The notes under the pieces: generated by a model
What the model was told of the DNA's origin: nothing
Seen by the model: the letters and a program-made list of their open reading frames with translations, nothing else
Databases searched by the model: none
Position numbers and translations under genes: made by a program
Source: DAONLM01 sp035406685
GTDB taxonomy: Bacteria > Spirochaetota > GWE2-31-10 > MWDO01
Length of the DNA stretch: 13,746 bases
Assembly (NCBI GenBank): GCA_035406685.1
Contig: DAONLM010000064.1
Coordinates: 1-13,746, forward strand
Direction of reading: 5' to 3'
Shown: piece by piece, positions 1 to 5,984 of the stretch
Layout of the letters: each line of letters begins with the position of its first letter
Numbering within the stretch: the stretch's first letter is position 1

Positions 1-240
1 GGTGTTTATTGAGGAGAATTATCCTACTCTTTCTTCAAGAGTATGATAAACTTGGAATTACAGGGGTTGAGATGAAATGTAGTATAGTAACATTAAGGTT
101 ATTTTTGAGACTAACAAAGATAAAAAAGTGGAATAAGAGCAGAGAATTATCCCACTTTTCCGGTAACACCACGCCCTTTTACAAGGCAATCTACAACGAT
201 TGCTATCAGGTCGTGGGATTTGAGACATACTATTGAAAAG
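1..240. other. Non-coding, hairpin-rich segment at window edge
   Basis: I find no convincing gene here, yet the segment is visibly richer in GC than the AT-rich DNA after 240 and holds several inverted repeats. The first has arms 19-31 and 37-49 (12 of 13 pairs, 5-nt loop). The second has arms 124-136 and 147-159 (12 of 13 pairs, 10-nt loop). The third is a compound structure in which CCACG (169-173) pairs with CGTGG (212-216) around two smaller hairpins, CCTT/AAGG (175-186) and CAATC/GATTG (187-202). The string GAGAATTATCC occurs at both 14-24 and 142-152. This could be a structured RNA, a dispersed intergenic repeat or a transposon end. The sequence alone does not decide, and the element may continue beyond the window. 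A 75-codon plus-strand frame (9-236) shows no recognisable motif and I do not call it a gene. Confidence 0.4.
116..159 (-). terminator. Possible intrinsic terminator, minus strand
   Basis: Arms 124-136 and 147-159 pair at 12 of 13 positions (one A/C mismatch). Read on the minus strand, the 3' arm runs into a stretch of six T (complement of A122-A127), four of them inside the stem. This resembles a Rho-independent terminator for a minus-strand transcript, or the terminator half of a leader for a gene lying left of the window. No minus-strand gene ending just upstream is visible, so the role is uncertain. Confidence 0.3.
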
Positions 241-380
241 ATTTTTTTAAAAATTTTATCAAAAAAAAAAATGAGGTTATTTAATTTTTCTTACATACAA
301 TTAAGCTTGGGATAAATCTGTCCTATTATTTGCTTGAAAATAAAGTTGCACTTTTTTATTAATTAAAACTCAATTATTTT

Positions 381-409
381 TTGACAAAATTATATAGTTT
401 TAGTATATA
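381..409 (+). promoter_or_regulatory. Near-consensus sigma70-type promoter of manC
   Basis: A perfect -35 box TTGACA (381-386) is separated by 17 nt from a -10 box TATATA (404-409). Transcription would begin near 416, leaving a leader of about 20 nt that contains the GGAG ribosome binding site (424-427) of manC at 437. The same arrangement recurs upstream of the transporter and the ABC operon in this window. Confidence 0.8.
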
Positions 410-436
410 AAGTTAGCAAAAATGGAGTTATAAGTT

Positions 437-1771
437 ATGAAATATCTAATTTTAGCAGGTGGGTCTGGGACAAGGCTATGGCCCTTAAGTAGAAAATATT
501 ATTCAAAACAATTTTTAAGTCTTATAAATGAATATTCTATGTTACAAAATACAGCTTTAAGAGTTAGTAAAGAAAATGGCAAAGATATTTTTGTTATAAC
601 AACAGAAGACTCTTTTACCATCATAAATAAGCAACTCTCTTCAATATTTTTAGAATACCCAAAGAAAAATATACTTCTTGAACCAGAAGGGAAAAATACA
701 TGCCCAGCAATTGCTTATAGTTCTATCTTTTTTGATAATGAGGATGTTATTGCAGTCCTTTCTTCTGATCATCATATTGAGAATACTGAAAGATTTAATG
801 AAATTTTAGATGAAGCAGAAAAGATAGCAAAAGAGGGGTATATTGTTACTCTCGGAATTGTCCCTAATTTGCCGAAAACTGGTTATGGTTATATCGAAAA
901 AACAGATATTAAAATTGGGACAGGCTATAAAGTAAATAGATTTGTTGAAAAACCAGATATTAAAAAGGCAGAAGAATATTTACAAAGTGGTAATTTTTTC
1001 TGGAATGCAGGGATTTTTATATTTAAAATTTCTACTTTTATGGAAGAATTAAATAAGCATGCTTCTCTTATCTATAATATAACTATGAAAGTAAAAGAAA
1101 AAACAGGAAGTTATAATGAATATCCAAATATTTCCATAGATTATGCTCTGATGGAAAAATCTGATAGAATTGTCGTAATACCAGCAGATATTGGATGGAG
1201 CGATATTGGTAGTTTTTTTTCTCTTTATGAGTTTTCTAAAAAAGATGAAAATCTTAATGTAATTCGTATGGAAAAAGAAAACTTTATTAATTTTAATTCA
1301 AACAATCTTTTTGTATGGAGTGATAAAAGATTGATAGCCACAATAGATGTTAACAATCTTGCAATAATAGACACAGAGGATGCATTACTAATTTCTAATT
1401 TAAATTCTTCAGAAAAGGTAAAGAATGTAGCTCAGGAACTCGAGAAAAAAAGAAAAAATGAGTTTTTTTATAATAATAAAAGATTCTATGAGTGGGGATA
1501 TATCGTTGAAATAGAAAAAAATAGTAAATCAATTATTCAAAAAATTATAATTGATCCTTTTAGAAATACAGAAAATATATTGTTGAAATTTAATTCAAAG
1601 ACAATAACCTGTATAAAAGGGGAGGTAACGATTGAAAAGGAGAATGAGATTATCAAAATAAAAGAGAGTGATTCTATTATAATCAAAAAGGGTATATCTC
1701 ACAAAATAGTTAATAGTTCAAATAGTCTTGTAGAATTAATAGAGGTGATATCCGGGGACATTGAGAGATAA
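437..1771 (+). CDS. manC: Mannose-1-phosphate guanylyltransferase (ManC type) with degenerate cupin tail
   Basis: This enzyme joins mannose-1-phosphate and GTP to make GDP-mannose in the cytoplasm, the activated sugar for surface glycans. The nucleotidyltransferase domain fills roughly residues 1-340. It shows the pyrophosphorylase signature LAGGSGTRLWPLSR (6-19) with KQF (24-26), EPEGKNTCPAIA (82-93), SSDH (109-112), FVEKP (169-173), WNAGIF (189-194) and GWSDIGSF (253-260). The tail from W353 aligns in layout with the cupin domain of bifunctional ManC/type II phosphomannose isomerases (WGY near its start, ELIEVISGD near the end). However, the histidine-rich metal motif of that family (QxHxHRxEHW) is replaced by a stretch without histidine around 382-395. 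Isomerase activity is therefore doubtful, while guanylyltransferase activity looks intact. At 444 residues it is slightly shorter than typical bifunctional members. The ATG has GGAG nine nt upstream, and its stop overlaps the start of rsmG by one base. Confidence 0.9.
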   Translation: MKYLILAGGSGTRLWPLSRKYYSKQFLSLINEYSMLQNTALRVSKENGKDIFVITTEDSFTIINKQLSSIFLEYPKKNILLEPEGKNTCPAIAYSSIFFDNEDVIAVLSSDHHIENTERFNEILDEAEKIAKEGYIVTLGIVPNLPKTGYGYIEKTDIKIGTGYKVNRFVEKPDIKKAEEYLQSGNFFWNAGIFIFKISTFMEELNKHASLIYNITMKVKEKTGSYNEYPNISIDYALMEKSDRIVVIPADIGWSDIGSFFSLYEFSKKDENLNVIRMEKENFINFNSNNLFVWSDKRLIATIDVNNLAIIDTEDALLISNLNSSEKVKNVAQELEKKRKNEFFYNNKRFYEWGYIVEIEKNSKSIIQKIIIDPFRNTENILLKFNSKTITCIKGEVTIEKENEIIKIKESDSIIIKKGISHKIVNSSNSLVELIEVISGDIER

Positions 1772-2373
1772 TGTTAGAGAAAATATTAAGAGATTTAAAT
1801 CTTTTTCACTATTTAGATAAGATTGAAAATTATATTGAGCATTTAATATTAAAAAATAGAGAGATCAATCTATTTTCAAGAAAAATAACAAAAGAAGTTT
1901 TAATTAAAGAACATATTGTTGATTGTTTATTGCCGTATTCTTATTTTGCTAATTATAATTCTATTACAGATTTAGGGACTGGAGGTGGTCTTCCGGGTGT
2001 TTTACTTGCAATTATATTTCCAGATAAAAATATTACTCTTATAGAAAAGAGTCCTAAAAAAGTTTTGTTTTTAGAGGAGATAAAAAAAAGTCTAAATTTA
2101 AAAAATGTGCAAATTATTTTGAATAATGTTGAAAATATTGATATAAAAAGTCAAGTGGTTACATGTAGAGCATTTAAATCAATTTATGAAATAATTAGTC
2201 TTACAAAAAAATTTTTTAATAGTAATGGTATATATATCCTTTATAAAGGAAGAATAGAAAAAATAAAAGAAGAGATATCTGAATGTAAGAAAATTAATAT
2301 AGAGTATAATATTTATAAAATCGAAAATGATTTTGGAAAAGAGAGACATATTGTTATATGCAGAAAATGCTAA
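1771..2373 (+). CDS. rsmG: 16S rRNA (guanine-N7) methyltransferase RsmG/GidB
   Basis: RsmG uses S-adenosylmethionine to methylate N7 of a guanine in the 530 loop of 16S rRNA (G527 in E. coli numbering). Loss of this methylation gives low-level streptomycin resistance in several bacteria. The 200-residue length fits the family (about 205-240). Visible motifs are NLFSR (33-37), HIVDCLLP (48-55), the SAM-binding loop DLGTGGGLPGV (67-77), the acidic strand end LIEKSPKKVLFLE (90-102), CRAF (132-135) and YKG (158-160). The ATG uses the last A of the manC stop (TAATG, 1769-1773) and has no clear ribosome binding site of its own, so it is probably translated by coupling to manC. rsmG more often sits with mnmG (gidA) or parAB, so pairing with a GDP-mannose gene is unusual. 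It is followed by an 88-bp gap before the next gene. Confidence 0.93.
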   Translation: MLEKILRDLNLFHYLDKIENYIEHLILKNREINLFSRKITKEVLIKEHIVDCLLPYSYFANYNSITDLGTGGGLPGVLLAIIFPDKNITLIEKSPKKVLFLEEIKKSLNLKNVQIILNNVENIDIKSQVVTCRAFKSIYEIISLTKKFFNSNGIYILYKGRIEKIKEEISECKKINIEYNIYKIENDFGKERHIVICRKC

Positions 2374-2408
2374 TATAATGTCTAATATATTAAAAATTTT
2401 TACTAAAT

Positions 2409-2438
2409 ACGACAATTCTCTTATTTGAAATATATAAT
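2409..2438 (+). promoter_or_regulatory. Possible promoter of the glycosyltransferase gene
   Basis: A perfect -10 box TATAAT (2433-2438) lies 18 nt after ACGACA (2409-2414), which matches the -35 consensus at four of six bases. Transcription from here would begin near 2445, almost on top of the AAGGAGA ribosome binding site. The gene could equally be read from the manC promoter, since I see no terminator after rsmG. Confidence 0.35.
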
Positions 2439-2461
2439 TTTTATAAGGAGATCACTTATTT

Positions 2462-3682
2462 ATGGAAAAGAAAAAATTAAGAATAGCATATTTTATGGAT
2501 AATTTTTTTCCACAGGTAAATGGAGTTGTTACCTCATCTATAAATACATGCTTTGAAATGGCAAGAAGGGGGCATGAAATTTTTGGAGTTACTATCAAGC
2601 CAGAAGATTTTAAAGATTATCCAGAGGATTATTTCCCTTTTCCAGTCTATTTTCAGGATGGCTTTCCAGCAGAATTTTATCCAGATTTCTATTTTACATA
2701 TCCATTTGATAAAAATGTATTTATAAAGATAAAAGAATTTAATCCAGATATAATACATTTTCACGCCCCATTTACAATTGGATATCAGGCAATAAGGATT
2801 GCTCGTAAATTAAAAGTGCCTGTTGTAGGGACATTTCATACTTTTTTTGCAGAAAAAGAGTATTTGAGTATAGTGGGTCTTGAGAAATGGACAATTCTCC
2901 AAAAAATAGGATGGTGGTATTCTAACAATTTTTTTAATAGATGTGATGCAGTTGTGAGTCCCGGAATTCAGACAGCAAAGATTTTAAAAGAGAATGGTTT
3001 AAAGAGTTATTTAGAAATTATTTCAAATGGAGTTGATGTTGATAAATATAAAAATTTTAATTTTAAAAATGATCTTAATATTGAAATAAAAGATGATGAA
3101 CAATGGATTTTATATGTAGGAAGAGTATCAAAGGAAAAGTGCATTGATACTTTAATAGATGCTGTTGAAATTGCAATGAATAAAAATAGTAAGATAAGAC
3201 TTTTGGTAGTTGGGGGTGGGCCTTATATTTCTCAACTTGAAAAAATAGCAATAAATAAAAAAATCAGGGATAAAATAGTAATTACTGGCCTTATCCCAAA
3301 CAAAAAATTATTAGAGTCTGGTATTTTTAAAAAGATGAAAGTTTTTGTTACAGCAAGCACATCAGAAAATCAACCAATGACAATTCTTGAGGCAATTATG
3401 TTTGGCCTGCCAATTATTGGAGTAAATGCAAGAGGGGTGCCGGAATTAATTGAAGATAACGGATTTATTGTGGAGCCAAATAATCCAGAAAAATTAGCAG
3501 AAAAAATTTTAGAACTTCTTTCTTGCGAGGAATTAAGATTAAGATTTTCAAAAAAATCTTTAGAATTATCAGAAAAGTATAATATCAAAAATACATCTGA
3601 TAAAATGGAAACTCTTTATTATCGCCTTATTGAGGCTAAAATAAAAAATTTAAATTTAGAGTTGATTAATTTAACTAATTAG
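2462..3682 (+). CDS. GT4-family glycosyltransferase (GT-B fold), possibly glycolipid synthesis
   Basis: This is a retaining glycosyltransferase of family GT4 that uses an activated sugar, probably at the inner face of the cytoplasmic membrane. The N-terminal Rossmann domain has FFPQVNGVVTS (15-25), HFHAPF (99-104) and VVGTFHTFF (121-129). The linker region has NGVDVDKY (189-196). The C-terminal nucleotide-sugar domain has YVGRVSKEK (218-226), VVGGGP (249-254) and the EX7E motif (E302 and E310, in SENQPMTILEA), followed by GVPELI. The combination HxHxPF...VGTFHT is common in diacylglycerol glucosyltransferases and mannosyltransferases of the PimB/MgtA kind, so transfer to a lipid is plausible. 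The sugar donor cannot be read from the sequence, and the nearby manC hints at GDP-mannose only by proximity. Length (406) is normal. A strong AAGGAGA (2445-2451) precedes the ATG by ten nt. Confidence 0.87.
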   Translation: MEKKKLRIAYFMDNFFPQVNGVVTSSINTCFEMARRGHEIFGVTIKPEDFKDYPEDYFPFPVYFQDGFPAEFYPDFYFTYPFDKNVFIKIKEFNPDIIHFHAPFTIGYQAIRIARKLKVPVVGTFHTFFAEKEYLSIVGLEKWTILQKIGWWYSNNFFNRCDAVVSPGIQTAKILKENGLKSYLEIISNGVDVDKYKNFNFKNDLNIEIKDDEQWILYVGRVSKEKCIDTLIDAVEIAMNKNSKIRLLVVGGGPYISQLEKIAINKKIRDKIVITGLIPNKKLLESGIFKKMKVFVTASTSENQPMTILEAIMFGLPIIGVNARGVPELIEDNGFIVEPNNPEKLAEKILELLSCEELRLRFSKKSLELSEKYNIKNTSDKMETLYYRLIEAKIKNLNLELINLTN

Positions 3683-3790
3683 AAACTATTATTTTTTTAT
3701 TTTATAAAAATACTCAAAATTTAAACTATCAAAATTTAGGATTCTCTCAAATATTTTTTACCCAAATTTTAAAAATTCCACTCCTTTATT

Positions 3791-3810
3791 GAAGCGTCGC
3801 TTTTATTTTT
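3791..3810 (+). terminator. Weak candidate intrinsic terminator
   Basis: GAAGC (3791-3795) can pair with GCTTT (3799-3803) around the 3-nt loop GTC, followed by T-rich sequence (TTTTATTTTTACTC). The stem is only five pairs with one G-T wobble, so it is marginal. It lies about 110 bp after the glycosyltransferase stop, within an otherwise featureless AT-rich 230-bp gap. Confidence 0.25.
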
Positions 3811-3912
3811 ACTCAATTTTTTTAATTTTTTTTCTAAAAGTTGTAAAGGATTTTCTCAAAAATTTTGTGATTAATATATAGAAAACAATTTTTATTTTAG
3901 GAGGGAAAAAAT

Positions 3913-4434
3913 ATGGAAAAGTATGATTTTGTTCTAAACAAACTCTTATTAGACAACATTAAAAATTTAGCAAAAAAGAGATCTATCCCATTTTCTCGTT
4001 TAATAAGAGAAATTTTTGAGAAGGTTATTCCTATTATTGAAAAAAAGCATCTTAAAGAAAAAAGAAGGGAAAAAGATTACCCAATAGTCTGTGCTACACA
4101 CAGAGTAAGAGTATATCTTCCTAAAAAGCTATACAATCAATTAAAGTTAATTCATAGCCATCTAAATACATTCAGTATGGCTGTGCTTGTAAGGGAGATA
4201 TTAGAGGAGTATTTTATGGGAATTGAGACTTTTGGAGAAAAAGAGTTTGAAAATAAAATTGAGAGGCTAAAAAGAAAACTTGATGAATTAAGAGGAAGGA
4301 AGGCTGTGGTTGTGAAGAAAAAGGAAGGTGGGAAGATTATGTCGCCTGATATCCCCCGCCATCCTCATCCAGATCAGTATTTCCACCTTACTTTTGACTC
4401 AAAATTTCGGCTTTTAGAAATAAAATTTTTATAA
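3913..4434 (+). CDS. Putative DNA-binding protein with two ribbon-helix-helix-like segments
   Basis: I do not recognise the exact family. The 173 residues contain two similar segments. Residues 5-43 read as strand, helix, then a second helix carrying FSRLIREIFEK (27-37). Residues 63-101 read as HRVRVYLPKKLYNQL (63-77), helix, then SMAVLVREILEEY (88-100). Both fit the strand-helix-helix layout of MetJ/Arc/CopG proteins, with the shared S-x-x-(L/V)-(I/V)-R-E-I core in the second helix. The second copy has the charged strand usual in this fold. Residues about 108-137 are a highly charged likely coiled-coil helix, and the C-terminus carries an odd HPHPDQYFHL run (150-159). A tandem pair in one chain would act as a pseudo-dimer, so a transcriptional regulator or partition-type protein is the simplest guess. 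The start is secure: AGGAGGG (3899-3905) lies seven nt before the ATG. It is apparently monocistronic, with gaps of 230 and 179 bp around it. Confidence 0.6.
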   Translation: MEKYDFVLNKLLLDNIKNLAKKRSIPFSRLIREIFEKVIPIIEKKHLKEKRREKDYPIVCATHRVRVYLPKKLYNQLKLIHSHLNTFSMAVLVREILEEYFMGIETFGEKEFENKIERLKRKLDELRGRKAVVVKKKEGGKIMSPDIPRHPHPDQYFHLTFDSKFRLLEIKFL

Positions 4435-4562
4435 AAATTAATGTTTTATTTAAATTTTAGCTTATTATATCTCTTTTAGTAAAAAGTTACCTTAGGACAA
4501 CTCTATCATTTTAATTGCCTAAAAATAAAATTAATTTCACCTAAAAAATATAAATAAAAATT

Positions 4563-4591
4563 TTGACAAATGCACTTTAATTGTTTATATT
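4563..4591 (+). promoter_or_regulatory. Near-consensus promoter of the transporter gene
   Basis: TTGACA (4563-4568), 17-nt spacer, TATATT (4586-4591). The implied transcription start near 4598 leaves a leader of only about 16 nt before the ATG at 4614. The position of the -10 box rules out the upstream in-frame TTG at 4581 as the real start. Confidence 0.78.
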
Positions 4592-4613
4592 ATCACCTCT
4601 TACTGTGAAAATT

Positions 4614-5984
4614 ATGAATATCAAATTTATTGTTTTCTTAATATTTATTTTCTCATCTATTTCCACAATATTATTTATTTTATTTAAACCTAATATAACC
4701 TTGAATTCAAAATATAATATAAAAATTCAGACTTTTTATTTTGGTGTTTTAATTGGAGCAATATTAATAATAATAATTAAAATTTTATCTTTTGAAGAAA
4801 TAAAGACAAATTTAATAGGATCATCAAGACTCTCACCAATTGGTATTTTAATCCTTTTTTTATCAATGGCTTTTATAAGTATATTTCTTGATTATTGTGG
4901 TTTTTTTGATTATTGTGCAAGAATTGCAATAAAACATTCTGAAGGAAATAGTATTAAACTGTTTTTTGTATTATATTTTATTGTATCTACTCTTACAATA
5001 TTTACATCAAATGATATAGTGATCTTAACATTTACCCCTTTTATATACTATTTTGCAAGGGATACAAAAATAGATCCAATCCCTTTTTTAATTGCAGAAT
5101 TTTTTGCAGCAAATACATGGAGTATGATGTTATACATTGGTAATCCTACAAATATTTTAATTGCTGGGGCATCAGGTATATCTTTTTTTTCATATTTTTT
5201 AATAATGGCTTTACCAACAATTGTCGCAGGTTTGACAAATCTTTTTGTAGTGTATGCCATATTCTATAAACATATAAATTATCCTATAATAAAACAGGAT
5301 ATAGACCCAAAAGCAGCAATAAAAGATAAACAGGGATCATTAATAGGACTAATTGTTTTAGTATTATGCATAATAACTCTTTCAATATCACAGTATATTC
5401 ATATAAGCATCTGGAAAATCTCTCTATTCTTTGCTTTTCTTCTTGCAACTTTTATAACAATAAGAGTAATCTACAATTTGATAAAGGCAATAAAGAATAA
5501 AACAAAATTTTCGAATCCTATTTTAACTCATACTGTAGAAAAGATGCCATGGGGAGTAATACCTTTTGTTCTCTCACTTTTTATTATAGTAGAGGCATTA
5601 CAAAAATATGGTATAACAGAGGATATCTCATTGTTTTTGAATTCTCTATGTATGAATAATCAAAAGTTATATATCTTTATTTATGGAATTCTTTCTACTC
5701 TCTCAGCAAATTTTCTTAATAATATTCCAATGTCTCTCTCATTTGTGCCATTAATATCATCAACTCCAAAAGAGTTTACTCTTGGGACAGCATATTCTGT
5801 AATAATTGGTTCAAATCTTGGGGCAAATGTAACACCAATTGGAGCACTTGCCGGTATTATGTGGATGTCAATTCTTAAAAATCATGGTTTTAAAATTTCT
5901 TTCTTAAAATTTATTCAATATGGGTTACCTGTAACATTCTTTAGTCTGCTTGCTTCTCTATTCACTCTTTCACTATTTTTCTAA
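4614..5984 (+). CDS. ArsB/NhaD-type (ion transporter superfamily) permease
   Basis: This is a polytopic inner-membrane ion or anion transporter with about ten to twelve hydrophobic segments across 456 residues. Family signs (numbered from the ATG at 4614) are TSNDIVILTFTPFIYY near 134-149, a GNPTNILIAG turn near 179-188 and LNNIPMSLSF near 368-377. Near 396-411 lies SNLGANVTPIGALAGI, the counterpart of the GxxLGxxxTPIGxLA motif of arsenite permeases and relatives. ArsB, NhaD and SLC13-like proteins share this fold, so the substrate (arsenite, Na+/H+, dicarboxylate or other) cannot be assigned. No arsR, arsC or arsA neighbour supports arsenic resistance. I chose ATG 4614 because the TATATT -10 box overlaps the only earlier frame start. 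GTG 4605 is possible. No Shine-Dalgarno sequence is visible. The last 23 bp overlap the convergent methyltransferase gene. Confidence 0.8.
   Translation: MNIKFIVFLIFIFSSISTILFILFKPNITLNSKYNIKIQTFYFGVLIGAILIIIIKILSFEEIKTNLIGSSRLSPIGILILFLSMAFISIFLDYCGFFDYCARIAIKHSEGNSIKLFFVLYFIVSTLTIFTSNDIVILTFTPFIYYFARDTKIDPIPFLIAEFFAANTWSMMLYIGNPTNILIAGASGISFFSYFLIMALPTIVAGLTNLFVVYAIFYKHINYPIIKQDIDPKAAIKDKQGSLIGLIVLVLCIITLSISQYIHISIWKISLFFAFLLATFITIRVIYNLIKAIKNKTKFSNPILTHTVEKMPWGVIPFVLSLFIIVEALQKYGITEDISLFLNSLCMNNQKLYIFIYGILSTLSANFLNNIPMSLSFVPLISSTPKEFTLGTAYSVIIGSNLGANVTPIGALAGIMWMSILKNHGFKISFLKFIQYGLPVTFFSLLASLFTLSLFF

Noticed and set aside
2..46. Open frame entering from the left edge and ending at TGA 44-46 (possible C-terminus of an upstream gene).
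   Set aside because: Only 14 codons are visible and they coincide with a strong hairpin, so coding cannot be supported.
118..185. On the minus strand, AGGGCGTGGTGTTACCGG before a terminator-like hairpin recalls a T-box leader.
   Set aside because: The core T-box sequence AGGGTGGNACCGCG is not matched without gaps, no stem I or specifier loop is evident, and no downstream gene is visible.
9..236. 75-codon plus-strand frame.
   Set aside because: It has an ATT start, no ribosome binding site, no family motif, and it runs through several hairpins whose pairing explains the base pattern better.
207..240. Sequence ending GAGACATACTATTGAAAAG looks like the end of a type I CRISPR repeat.
   Set aside because: There is one copy only, with no regular spacing, second repeat or cas gene in the window.
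4422..4440. 16-bp perfect palindrome (AATTTTTATAAAAATT) across the stop of the 3913-4434 gene.
   Set aside because: It is composed only of A and T in very AT-rich DNA, so it is expected by chance and too weak for a terminator.
4614..5984. Arsenic resistance locus.
   Set aside because: The permease fold is shared by many substrates and no arsR, arsC, arsA or acr3 partner is present.
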